A DNA stretch of 64,000 bases from Paradevosia shaoguanensis (GTDB taxonomy: Bacteria > Pseudomonadota > Alphaproteobacteria > Rhizobiales > Devosiaceae). The translations under genes were made by a program, and so were the position numbers. Below are positions 57,300 through 64,000 of this stretch, piece after piece. Numbering within the stretch: position 1 is the first letter of the stretch; each line of letters opens with the position of its first letter. Where the stretch lies: assembly GCF_016801025.1 (NCBI RefSeq), contig NZ_CP068983.1, positions 4,270,501-4,334,500 of the forward strand, written 5' to 3'. The notes under the pieces are model-generated. The model saw only the letters and a list, made by a program, of their open reading frames with translations. It was not told the DNA's origin and made no database searches.

Positions 57300-57758
57300 T
57301 CACCGGGCTCCTATGGCGAAGGTGGACTTGAGACGATGAACCGGCACACGCACGGGACCGCTCGGGCCTTTGCCGAGGGCGGAACCGTCGCCGAGAACAA
57401 TGAGCGTTGAGAACCAGGGCTTGCCCTCAATGGTCTGCTCGTAGACCCCGCAATCGCCGCGGCGCGCCAGCAGCGGCACCACTGGCGGGAAGGTGGCAGC
57501 CAGAGCTTCCTCGACATCACGGAAGCCGAGCGAGAGCATGAGCTTCATGGCACCACGCTCGGTGCGATAGCGGCGCAGGCGCGACGGCAGCGGGTTTCTT
57601 CCGCACATGGCTTTGCAGAGGTCGGCAGGGACGATCAGGCAGTCGGACACGCCCCAGGCGAACGGCTGCGCCATGTGGCGCTCGACCGTTTCGACGAATG
57701 CGTTTTCCCAGCCCTGCCGGCGCACCAGCGGGGTTCTCCAGGTCGGTGGTGTGGACAT
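57300..57758 (-). CDS. NlpC/P60-like tail protein (DUF6950-type)
   Basis: A 152-residue protein; the ATG at 57758 starts STPPTWRTPLVRRQGWENA. The segment AQPFAWGVSDCLIVPADLC (Cys40) matches the nucleophile region of phage cell-wall peptidases. No matching catalytic His is clear, so activity is uncertain; DUF6950 proteins share this pattern. The position just before the tip gene matches the peptidase of gene transfer agent-like tails. Confidence 0.75.
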   Translation of the reverse strand: MSTPPTWRTPLVRRQGWENAFVETVERHMAQPFAWGVSDCLIVPADLCKAMCGRNPLPSRLRRYRTERGAMKLMLSLGFRDVEEALAATFPPVVPLLARRGDCGVYEQTIEGKPWFSTLIVLGDGSALGKGPSGPVRVPVHRLKSTFAIGAR

Positions 57759-57760
57759 GG

Positions 57761-58393
57761 TCAGCCTATGGTCTCTTCCGGGCGTTTGCCGAAATTGATC
57801 TTCTGGTTCTTGGTCGTGCCGACATGCTCGAAAGCCCTGTCGGTCGGGTCGATCAGCGCCTGAAACTCGGCATTGCTGGTTTTGCCCTCGATCTCGCGCT
57901 GGGCAATGTCGGGCTCTTCGAGGATCAGCGAACGCACCGGATTGCCTTCCTCGTCCCAATCGAGCGGCATGGCGTCTATCTGCCGAACGGCGACCTGCTC
58001 GCGCTCGATGGGCACGCCGTCCTTTGAGAGCCAGAAGATGGAGAGGATCGCGGTGCGTCCCTCCCATTGCTCTTCATCGATCGTGGCGCGCACGCCGTCG
58101 TCGAAGACGTTGACCGGGATGTCGCTGCCCTCAACCATGTAGGTTTCGAAGAGCCGCGCAGTGATCGCCCGGCTTTCCGGCCCAAGGGCATTCTCAGGCA
58201 CATCGAGGGCAGTCAGCGCGCCGGCGCCATAGAAGGTCTGTTCTCCTATGGTGGGATCATCCCAGGTGAATTGCCCGCGCACGCCGATCGCGACATTGAC
58301 GATGCCGCTGTCGAAAACCAGCGTCAGCGCGTCGATGCCATCAACCTCGCCGGCAGCAAACCGCGCCGCCGTCTCGGGGGCGAACATCTTCAC
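57761..58393 (-). CDS. Phage tail hub-like protein, 210 residues
   Basis: Begins KMFAPETAARFAAGEVDGI and carries a segment RGQFTWDDPTIGEQTFYGAG, rich in beta-strands. Position between the 208-residue protein and the peptidase corresponds to the hub protein of siphophage tails (the DUF2163 position in gene transfer agents). Sequence alone does not prove the family. Confidence 0.7.
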   Translation of the reverse strand: MKMFAPETAARFAAGEVDGIDALTLVFDSGIVNVAIGVRGQFTWDDPTIGEQTFYGAGALTALDVPENALGPESRAITARLFETYMVEGSDIPVNVFDDGVRATIDEEQWEGRTAILSIFWLSKDGVPIEREQVAVRQIDAMPLDWDEEGNPVRSLILEEPDIAQREIEGKTSNAEFQALIDPTDRAFEHVGTTKNQKINFGKRPEETIG

Positions 58394-59016
58394 CGCAACG
58401 CCTCCATGATTTCGAACGAGATCGGCGAGGCCTCGGCCACTTCCTTGTCATCCCAGGTGCCGGGAACGATCATGAAGCGCATTTTCGGGTTCTTGAGCAG
58501 TACGGTGGCGCCGGCGGCGACCACGCCAATCGGGAGGCGCGGCGTCACTTCTACGACCTGGGTGATGGCGCTCGTCACCGTCAGGTCCGCCGCTACCCAG
58601 CGATGGCAGACGATATCGCCCTGCACGATGGAAAGCCGGTCACCCCGCTGGAGTGTCATGCCCTCCACCAGATCGCGCAGCACGATGGTCCGGAGGTTCG
58701 GCACCGAGACCAGTTCCGCATTGCCAGCCATCGGCCAGGATGCCGCATCATAGGCATGCGGGAACCGATGGCGGGGATGAACGAAGTCGACGCGCAAGTT
58801 CTCGTCTACGCAGCGCGACAGGAACGCCCGGAAGTCGGCATGTTCATTACGGGGGCCATGCGCGAAGAGCGGCCGCGTCGTCATCGGTCCCGCCCAGAAG
58901 GGGTCGGCCCGACGAGACGTGATGATAAGCCCGCCTTCGGAGCGAGCGGAGGCAATGCCGAGGTCGGGATCGACGCCGCTCTGGATGAAGGCGTAATCGG
59001 GAAGGTTGATGGGCAT
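58390..59016 (-). CDS. Phage distal-tail-like protein, 208 residues
   Basis: Begins PINLPDYAFIQSGVDPDLG and holds SRRADPFWAGPMTT and a beta-rich C-terminus. It lies directly after the tape measure gene, the place of the distal tail protein. It overlaps the next start by 4 bp (ATGA). Role from position. Confidence 0.7.
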   Translation of the reverse strand: MPINLPDYAFIQSGVDPDLGIASARSEGGLIITSRRADPFWAGPMTTRPLFAHGPRNEHADFRAFLSRCVDENLRVDFVHPRHRFPHAYDAASWPMAGNAELVSVPNLRTIVLRDLVEGMTLQRGDRLSIVQGDIVCHRWVAADLTVTSAITQVVEVTPRLPIGVVAAGATVLLKNPKMRFMIVPGTWDDKEVAEASPISFEIMEALR

Positions 59017-59019
59017 CGG

Positions 59020-61200
59020 CTAGAACCCCGGCGCGCCACGGCGGCGTGCCTCCTGAACCTCATCGCGCACGATCGCGCGCACGGCCTTTTCGCCGTTCGG
59101 CCCGGTGACGCGTTCCGCCTTGATCGCTTCACCGCCCGAACGCTGGTCGATGATCTGGATCAGCGGCCAGTTGTCGTTGCCCTGGTTCTGGTTGGCTGCG
59201 CCGGCAACCAGCACACCGAGCGCGCCCGAGGCGGTGCGCTTGAGCGGCATGATCGCCTCAGGCCCAGCCTCGCCCATCAGGCCGGCTCCCTGCGCAAATG
59301 CGAAGACCGTTGGCGTGTTCACCACCTGGCCCGAATACGCGGAAAGGCTCTTGCTCGAATAGACGCCCCCTTTGGCGTTCGGGAACAGCCAGCCCAGGAG
59401 GCTACCGAAGATGCCGCCGCCGCCAACACCGAACCCGCCGCCCTTGCCCGAGAAGGCGCCGAACAGCGTGTCCCAGATGCCGTCGAGCGCCATATCGAGG
59501 AACTTGTCGGCAATTTTGTCGAGGGCGTTCGCTGCCGCATTACCAAGGCTTTCCCAAAGCCCCTTCCCTTCCTTCAGGCCAGACTTCAGGTCGGAGAAGA
59601 ACCCTTTGAACGTGTCCTTGCCGAGATTGTAGATCTCGGTGATCCGACGCGTCTGCTCCTCGGCCGCAGCCATCGCTGCAGCGTAACCCTCAAGCTCGGT
59701 GCGGATCTGCGGAGTGAGCTTGATGTTGTCGTTAGCCGCCTTGTTCAGCAGTTCCTGGGTGTAGCGGAGCCGATTGGCCTCCTGCTCGGTCATGCCGAGC
59801 GCGGAAGCCTCAAGCTGCTGTTCCGCTATGAACTGTTTCGACCCGAGGATGATCTTGTCGTAGGCCTTCTGCGCCTTGGCGGCAGCCTTCTCCGCGTTCT
59901 TATCGAAATATTTGAAGCCGGAATAAGCGTCGAAGTCACCGAACGCTGCGGCCGAGCCGGGGCTCATAGCTGCAATTAGCGCATCCTTTCCCTCAAGGGT
60001 CTGCGCACCGTCAAGCGCGTTGAAGCTGGCGCCCACATTAAAGGATGCCGGATTGGCGCGGGCGGCGATCGCTGCTTTGAGGCCATCCACTTCGGCCTGC
60101 ATATCTTTGATGGCGTTGTCGTTGCCGAGGCCGAAAAACGACCAGATCATATCCTTCGCCCCGCCACGGCTTGCCTCGGCATTGGCGATCGCAGCCTGTT
60201 TGCTCGCCAACTGCTCTTGCATGATGTGCAGCGATCTATTTCCCAGAGAAGCGGTCTTGGCATTGAAGTCGGTCAGAGCACCGCCCGGTGCGTTCAGAAA
60301 GTTGGCCAGATCCTGAAGGGCCTTCATCGTCCCAGCGATCACCTGCGCTATGGCGCTCACGGCTTTGATGATGATGTTCGCAAAGGTGCCAATCGCGCTG
60401 ACCATATCGGGCGAAGATACCGCCTCGGCAAGATCGATAAGTGCATCGCGGAGGCCCTTCGACTGCCCCGTGCCCCTCACCATCGCGTCGAGCGCGTCCT
60501 CCCAAGTCTTGCGGGCATTACCCCAAGCCCTGGTCAGCCCCCCATAGCCCTGCTCCGCAACGCCCTTCACCTGCTCTTCAAGGGCCTGGAAAACGACGTT
60601 CTGTGCGGCGGCCTTGTCGTTGGCCTGCAGGAATGCCTGGGCAAGGTCCTTTTGATCCTGGGTAAGCTTCACGCCCCGCTTCGAGAGCATGGCCATGCCC
60701 TGAATTGGATCGTCCAATGCCCGCGCAAGACCCTCGACGTTTTGGCGCAGATCGCCGCCCCAAGCCGCCGCCATGTCGTTGGCAAGCTCAAGGGCGCGAT
60801 AGAACTCCTTGCGACCGAAGCCGTAGGTCGCAAGGTTTGACGCGACTGCCATGACTTCGGCACCAGCACGCCCCGTACGTCGCTCCAGAGTATCGGCCCA
60901 AGCTGCGATTTCCTTAGCGCTCGTTCGGGCACTGTTGCCGGAATTGGCGAGCGCTTTATCTACCTGGCGAGACATGCGCTCCATGTCTTCAACCCGACTG
61001 ACGGCGGCGCCTATCGCTCGACCAAGCTGGTTGACCAAATACGTGACACCGGCAAGCTTGAGCAACCGATCGAAGCTGCGAGCGAGCTTCTGGGTAGCTG
61101 TTTCGGTGCGCGCCGCCTGATCCTCGAGGTCTCGGAGCCGGCTCTTCGCCACAGCGACGCCATCTGACCGCACCGCCAAACCAAGTTCTGCGATATCCAT
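59020..61200 (-). CDS. Phage tail tape measure protein
   Basis: A 726-residue protein that sets tail length. The N-terminal helical part (residues 1-330: RLRDLEDQAARTETATQKL, then ELANDMAAAWGGDLRQNV and LARALDDPIQGMAML) is typical of the family. A second helical part follows, then a glycine-rich region (GGGFGVGGGGIFGSLLGWL) and FAQGAGLMGEAGPEAIMPLKR near residues 650-675. The last motif is the hallmark of tape measure proteins. The length fits a tail of roughly 100 nm using the usual rule of about 0.15 nm per residue; this is an estimate. Confidence 0.92.
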   Translation of the reverse strand: MDIAELGLAVRSDGVAVAKSRLRDLEDQAARTETATQKLARSFDRLLKLAGVTYLVNQLGRAIGAAVSRVEDMERMSRQVDKALANSGNSARTSAKEIAAWADTLERRTGRAGAEVMAVASNLATYGFGRKEFYRALELANDMAAAWGGDLRQNVEGLARALDDPIQGMAMLSKRGVKLTQDQKDLAQAFLQANDKAAAQNVVFQALEEQVKGVAEQGYGGLTRAWGNARKTWEDALDAMVRGTGQSKGLRDALIDLAEAVSSPDMVSAIGTFANIIIKAVSAIAQVIAGTMKALQDLANFLNAPGGALTDFNAKTASLGNRSLHIMQEQLASKQAAIANAEASRGGAKDMIWSFFGLGNDNAIKDMQAEVDGLKAAIAARANPASFNVGASFNALDGAQTLEGKDALIAAMSPGSAAAFGDFDAYSGFKYFDKNAEKAAAKAQKAYDKIILGSKQFIAEQQLEASALGMTEQEANRLRYTQELLNKAANDNIKLTPQIRTELEGYAAAMAAAEEQTRRITEIYNLGKDTFKGFFSDLKSGLKEGKGLWESLGNAAANALDKIADKFLDMALDGIWDTLFGAFSGKGGGFGVGGGGIFGSLLGWLFPNAKGGVYSSKSLSAYSGQVVNTPTVFAFAQGAGLMGEAGPEAIMPLKRTASGALGVLVAGAANQNQGNDNWPLIQIIDQRSGGEAIKAERVTGPNGEKAVRAIVRDEVQEARRRGAPGF

Positions 61201-61262
61201 GCGATTGCCCTTTTCTGCGCAGGTCGTTAGCTTCGCCGCGCGAACCTGATCGGGATGAACAA

Positions 61263-61718
61263 TTGAGCTACGTCGACAGCATCTTGCAGCCCAACGAAAG
61301 AGTGTTGAACGTTGGCCACATGCACTGGATCGTCTACCTGCGCGGCCTTGGCGTCGCAGCCATCGGCCTGGTCGTGATACTACTCCCCCTAGAGGGAGGC
61401 CTCCTTACTGGTGCCCGGCTCATTGGAGCAGTGCTGTTCATTCTCGGTGTGGTTGCGCTCTTCCGAGCGTGGCTCGCCAAGGTGACAACCGAGATCGCCG
61501 TCACCAACTATCGCGTTGTCAAAAAGCGCGGTCTGATCTGGCGAGAAACAGCCGAGATGAATATGGAGAAGGTGGAGTCCGTTCTTGTCGACCAGTCTCT
61601 CCTCGGTCGGATGTTCGGCTTCGGTTCCGTAGTCATCCGCGGTACAGGATCCGGGATCGAAGGCCTGCACTTCATTGCCAACCCGCTTGCACTAAGAAAT
61701 GCCATCGTGGTTCGCTGA
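61263..61718 (+). CDS. Bacterial PH-domain (bPH2/DUF304-like) membrane protein (moron)
   Basis: A 151-residue protein on the strand opposite the tail genes. The TTG at 61263 gives MSYVDSILQPNERVLNVG; no better start exists. Two membrane helices (about residues 25-43 and 48-66) are followed by a bacterial PH domain (residues about 73-151: EIAVTNYRVVKKRGLIWRE, VESVLVDQSLLGRMFGFGS, GLHFIANPL). The last 12 codons and stop form one of the two 38-bp flanking repeats. Phage morons of this type are usually of unknown function; membrane or exclusion roles are possible. Confidence 0.8.
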   Translation: MSYVDSILQPNERVLNVGHMHWIVYLRGLGVAAIGLVVILLPLEGGLLTGARLIGAVLFILGVVALFRAWLAKVTTEIAVTNYRVVKKRGLIWRETAEMNMEKVESVLVDQSLLGRMFGFGSVVIRGTGSGIEGLHFIANPLALRNAIVVR

Positions 61719-61720
61719 GC
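61683..61720. repeat. Left 38-bp direct repeat, end of the PH-domain gene
   Basis: Contains the last 12 codons and stop of the PH-domain gene, then GC. It matches 63598-63635 at 35 of 38 bases. The three differences (CCG/CCA, GCA/GCG, AAT/AAC) are all third-position synonymous changes in the PH-gene frame. Sequence similarity stops sharply after GC on the right. Confidence 0.85.
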
Positions 61721-61853
61721 GAGCCCGCCAACTGCAAGCGCGCGTCGAGGACGCCTTTATTGCTGCGACGGGTCAACCGCCTCGCTGATCGCTGCCTTCT
61801 GGTGCTATCGCCCGAGCGAGAGGACGCGAATTGACGAGGGCGGCGTCCCTCGA

Positions 61854-62999
61854 TCAGTCGTCATCTCCGGCTCCCAACTCGATCTCAATCAACTCCGCCG
61901 AATTTAGCTGCCAGCGCTGCCCAACTCGGTCGAGATCACCATGGAGACGTACCGGGTGCACTTTTTTGTGCGCCTCGACTGCCACGTTGTAATCGCTGCC
62001 TCCAAGTGTCGCTTTCACGGAGACCCATCCGTCATCAATGAAGGCCTTGAGAGTTGCTTCTCCAGGCGCCATCGGGTCTGCGCCATCGCGGACAAGCTTG
62101 TTTATGAAGCCCTCAATGACCTCATCAGGCCTTGACTGACGATCTCGAAAAGATCGCGCCACCGAGCGCAGCACTTCCCCCTCTGCTCTGGTGAAGCTTC
62201 GGACCCAACGGGCATGCGGCGTCGGCCTTGTCCTCGCCCAGGTCACGGATACTTCGAATCCATCACCGGTCTGGCTTAGGGAAGCTGCGGCGTCACAGAG
62301 GTTCGCGCTAACTCCCAAATGCACGGACCTGGCAAACACGCCGTCCGGTCCGCCTGACAATAGACTCTCAACACCTGACGCCGCCGCATCAAGGCCTGTC
62401 GTTAGGCGCCGTGTAACTCTGCGTTCGTAGGGCTCGTCCTGGAAGTTAGGCCAAAACACAGCTTGTTCAGGTTGAAGCTGAGGCGGAACCGGGGCCAAAA
62501 GGGCAACGACAAAGCTCCCCTGCTCCGTTTGACCAAGCCGAACACGACTTAAGAAGTCGTCAGCTTGCTTAACTTTACCTGCTCGGTAAGTTCGCTGTGG
62601 GCTCCAGGCAGCACATGCCGCGGACAGCATCAAATCACGAGAGTTACGAACTAATTCAACACCATCATCTACTGAAACCGAGCCATCACTGTCGGCTTCA
62701 GCTATTCGAACCCGAACTACGTCTTTGTCAGCAGAAACCAGATCTCTATATACCTGAAGCTCGTCACGGCCCTCGTGCCTCGCGATGCGCCAAATTAGTT
62801 CACCAATCACGGAGGCGTAGTCGCCTAGCGCCTCTGTCACGGGGACGACCAACTCATCCGCGAGGGGCTTGTTGGCGTAAACGACGGAATGCTCACCGTA
62901 GGCCTCCAAGTTGGCCCAACCTTCTGAAATCAGATACGCCGCCACGGCGGCCGGAGAGACCGCTCTGAGTGCCTCGGCGTCGGTAATGCGTGCCTTCAT
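61854..62999 (-). CDS. 381-residue partner protein of the cargo operon, unknown function
   Basis: Starts at the ATG at 62999, overlapping the DUF4365-like stop in ATGA, so the pair is translationally coupled. The protein is soluble. Its first part (LRAVSPAAVAAYLISEGW and AYGEHSVVYANKPLADELVV) is followed by VIGELIWRIARHEGRDELQ and RVRIAEADSDGSVSVDDGV, then a helical middle with GRVRLGQTEQGSFVVALLAP and an acidic C-terminus. I recall similar proteins of unknown function in actinobacteria, always soluble and with RLGQTEQGSF-like sequence, but I cannot name the family. It may bind or control the nuclease-like partner. Confidence 0.75.
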   Translation of the reverse strand: MKARITDAEALRAVSPAAVAAYLISEGWANLEAYGEHSVVYANKPLADELVVPVTEALGDYASVIGELIWRIARHEGRDELQVYRDLVSADKDVVRVRIAEADSDGSVSVDDGVELVRNSRDLMLSAACAAWSPQRTYRAGKVKQADDFLSRVRLGQTEQGSFVVALLAPVPPQLQPEQAVFWPNFQDEPYERRVTRRLTTGLDAAASGVESLLSGGPDGVFARSVHLGVSANLCDAAASLSQTGDGFEVSVTWARTRPTPHARWVRSFTRAEGEVLRSVARSFRDRQSRPDEVIEGFINKLVRDGADPMAPGEATLKAFIDDGWVSVKATLGGSDYNVAVEAHKKVHPVRLHGDLDRVGQRWQLNSAELIEIELGAGDDD

Positions 63000-63508
63000 T
63001 CTATCTTCCCCAGCCGCGACATCTCCATCAAGCGGCGCAGAGCGGGAACGTCAAAAACGTTCTGTCTTGGGATCGGCACACTTACAGTTGCCCTATTTTC
63101 TGTGGGTTCCGCGTCGCGCAATGACACCCAGTACGCACAACGTTGGATTACTAACTGTTCTGAGCTGGCCGTTAGCCATTTTTCTGGTTCCGATGGGAGA
63201 TCCAACACCACAAGAATCCGTGGCGTCTGAGTTGCCACTCGCAGGTCTTCATAGTTTTTCAGTTTGACCGGATACGAAAAGTGCACCTCTGACCCCTTGA
63301 GGTTGACGGTCGACTTAAGCTGGATGTCCAGCTTGGGGCGCATTTGCCCACCTGCCCAAATCTGCAGATCGATGCTATCGCGGTCAGGCTGAGGCGCCTC
63401 GCTGCAATTGTACCCGGCATGGGCGGCGATAGCATAGACGTAGGCTATCGAAAGAGCGCTCTCGACGTCCGTTTGGTGCAGTAAAGCATCCCCATCAAGC
63501 AACTTCAT
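62996..63508 (-). CDS. DUF4365-like predicted PD-(D/E)xK nuclease of the cargo operon
   Basis: A 170-residue protein. The ATG at 63508 is preferred over the TTG at 63517. The pattern fits DUF4365, a member of the PD-(D/E)xK nuclease superfold. A helix carrying Glu16 (DVESALSIAYVYAIAAHAG) is followed by DSIDLQI (Asp47) and then LDIQLKST, where Lys65 sits in the xQxK form of the third motif. The rest is mixed alpha/beta (YPVKLKNYEDLRV, PRILVVLDLP). DUF4365 proteins often occur in anti-phage or mobile loci. Metal-dependent DNA or RNA cleavage is predicted, not shown. Confidence 0.75.
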   Translation of the reverse strand: MKLLDGDALLHQTDVESALSIAYVYAIAAHAGYNCSEAPQPDRDSIDLQIWAGGQMRPKLDIQLKSTVNLKGSEVHFSYPVKLKNYEDLRVATQTPRILVVLDLPSEPEKWLTASSEQLVIQRCAYWVSLRDAEPTENRATVSVPIPRQNVFDVPALRRLMEMSRLGKIE

Positions 63509-63597
63509 GACCCCCAAAACTCACTAGAGATCATATTGAGGATTCGTTGATAAACAATCCTATGGCTTCTTGGAATCTGGCTCAGTACTTCACACTC

Positions 63598-63635
63598 CCA
63601 CTTGCGCTAAGAAACGCCATCGTGGTTCGCTGAGC
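63598..63635. repeat. Right 38-bp direct repeat, antisense to the chaperone gene end
   Basis: Second copy of the PH-gene 3' end (35 of 38 bases identical to 61683-61720). The plus strand here still reads PLALRNAIVVR and stop, but nothing like the PH gene precedes it: upstream the frame gives only MASWNLAQYFTL. On the minus strand the same DNA encodes the last nine residues and stop of the tail chaperone extension (from 63607). Confidence 0.85.
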
Positions 63636-63954
63636 CGGCAACGGCCAAGAACGAGCCATCCATATCCATCAGAATGGCCGCCTCTTCGGGCCGGACAACA
63701 TGCCCGGTCCGTTGCACCCATGCCATCATCTCGGTGTTGGTCACGGGATTGGGGCCATTGAACCCAGCTGGTTGTGACCGGCGCAGATCCCAGAACCACT
63801 CCCAGAGGTACTCCCCAACCGGCGGGACCTCCACCGGGGGGCTTTCGTGGCCGAAACGCGCATTTCGTTCCCTGCGCGTTTCGCCGTCTTTGTCGGGGAA
63901 GTCATAGCGGACGAGGACGCGGACGGCCTCGGCCAGTTCCTCCCCTATTTCTGA
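63607..63954 (-). CDS. Tail assembly chaperone frameshift extension (gpT-like)
   Basis: A 115-residue frame with no start or ribosome-binding site of its own, reached only by a -1 shift from the upstream chaperone gene at the slippery site. The sequence is the typical T-type extension: GEYLWEWFWDLRRSQ, then GPNPVTNTEMMAWV and EEAAILMDMDGSFL. In lambda-like phages the fused product G-T works with G in tail assembly around the tape measure. Its end lies inside the right 38-bp repeat. Confidence 0.8.
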   Translation of the reverse strand, partial: SEIGEELAEAVRVLVRYDFPDKDGETRRERNARFGHESPPVEVPPVGEYLWEWFWDLRRSQPAGFNGPNPVTNTEMMAWVQRTGHVVRPEEAAILMDMDGSFLAVAGSANHDGVS

Positions 63955-64000
63955 AAAAAAGCGGCTTCATCCGTCAGGGCAGCGTCGATCTGCTGGGCGA
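63945..64000 (-). CDS. Tail assembly chaperone, first product (gpG-like; start outside window)
   Basis: Only the last 18 codons are visible, ending AAFFQK at a TAG (63945-63947). The frame is open to the window edge. It overlaps the extension frame at the T-run, the hallmark of tail chaperone pairs. Family call rests on the arrangement with the extension and tape measure. Confidence 0.75.
   Translation of the reverse strand, partial: AQQIDAALTDEAAFFQK
63954..63960 (-). promoter_or_regulatory. Programmed -1 frameshift site, T TTT TTT
   Basis: In the chaperone frame the codons read GCC GCT TTT TTT CAG, so the seven T form a canonical X-XXY-YYZ heptamer. A slip by one base yields TTT TTT TCA GAA and enters the extension frame; the zero frame stops two codons later. 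This is exactly the layout of tail chaperone G/GT genes. No clear downstream stem-loop is needed in many such sites and none is obvious by eye. Confidence 0.82.

Larger units (their letters stand above)
48281..64000 (-). mobile_element. Prophage, tail and lysis region (right end outside window)
   Basis: From about 48.28 kb to the right edge nearly all genes read leftwards with short overlaps and follow siphophage order in transcription direction: tail assembly chaperone pair, tape measure, three or four tail-hub proteins, tip protein, fibres and lysis genes. The tape measure to tip order resembles that of gene transfer agents and related tailed phages. Packaging, capsid, repressor and integrase genes are not seen and should lie beyond 64 kb. 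The left boundary is set by the last leftward gene. No attachment site was found there. Confidence 0.85.

Noticed and set aside
55944-57410. A 488-codon plus-strand frame opposite the phage tip gene
   Set aside because: Composition is typical of antisense frames in high-GC DNA and the minus-strand tip protein is clearly real.
61683-63635. Insertion sequence explaining the flanking repeats
   Set aside because: Neither cargo gene resembles a transposase, there are no terminal inverted repeats, and the flanking repeats differ at three synonymous positions.

Overview
The window looks like a chromosomal segment of a high-GC alphaproteobacterium, probably of the Hyphomicrobiales (Devosia/Rhizobium-like). 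This rests on gene content and codon use only: a DnaE2 polymerase, a FixJ-like regulator, DUF2934 and DUF1515-like proteins, and an alternative complex III plus caa3 oxidase operon. No rRNA, tRNA or other taxonomic marker is present, so the genus is not fixed.

Layout. (1) 1-2.3 kb: the 3' part of an unrecognised gene, then a gene-free stretch. (2) 2.3-20.4 kb: one giant type I secreted RTX/Bap-like adhesin (about 5,765 residues if rejoined) on the minus strand, split by a one-base frameshift near its N-terminus. Upstream is a gene for a predicted ribbon-helix-helix/PAS regulator, with two matching 12-bp palindromes in the adhesin promoter region. The adhesin has four tandem units of about 360 residues and two of 231 residues. 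(3) 20.4-22.6 kb: a small accessory patch with a decayed Fic gene, a short charged protein and a HEPN-like protein. (4) 22.7-27 kb: glucose and CO2 metabolism: a GH15 glucoamylase broken by a one-base frameshift, a DUF2934 protein, a ROK sugar kinase and a beta-carbonic anhydrase. (5) 27.3-38.9 kb: one compact respiratory operon of twelve genes, actABCDEF, a small membrane protein, sco and coxBACD. It encodes a quinol:cytochrome c oxidoreductase coupled to a cytochrome c-fused aa3 oxidase and ends in a strong hairpin. (6) 38.9-41.4 kb, convergent: a membrane PQQ glucose dehydrogenase that would feed electrons from periplasmic glucose into the quinone pool used by the act complex. (7) 41.6-48.3 kb: dnaE2 with a small downstream partner, radC, a FixJ-like regulator that has lost its phosphoacceptor, and small genes.

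(8) 48.3-64 kb: the late region of a siphophage-type prophage, read leftwards. In transcription order it holds tail assembly chaperones with a T-TTT-TTT slippery site, tape measure, distal-tail/hub proteins, an NlpC-like peptidase, tail tip, fibre proteins, and lysis genes (GH108 muramidase plus small membrane proteins). Plus-strand morons interrupt it: a bacterial-PH-domain membrane protein and an outer-membrane beta-barrel protein. Between the chaperone gene and the PH gene sits a 1.9-kb cargo of two overlapping genes: a DUF4365-like predicted nuclease and a 381-residue protein of unknown function. Near-identical 38-bp repeats flank it, and their three differences are all synonymous in the PH-gene frame. 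This cargo is the best candidate here for an undescribed system, possibly anti-phage or superinfection exclusion. Both frameshifts (adhesin, glucoamylase) are single-base losses and should be checked against reads before either gene is called dead.
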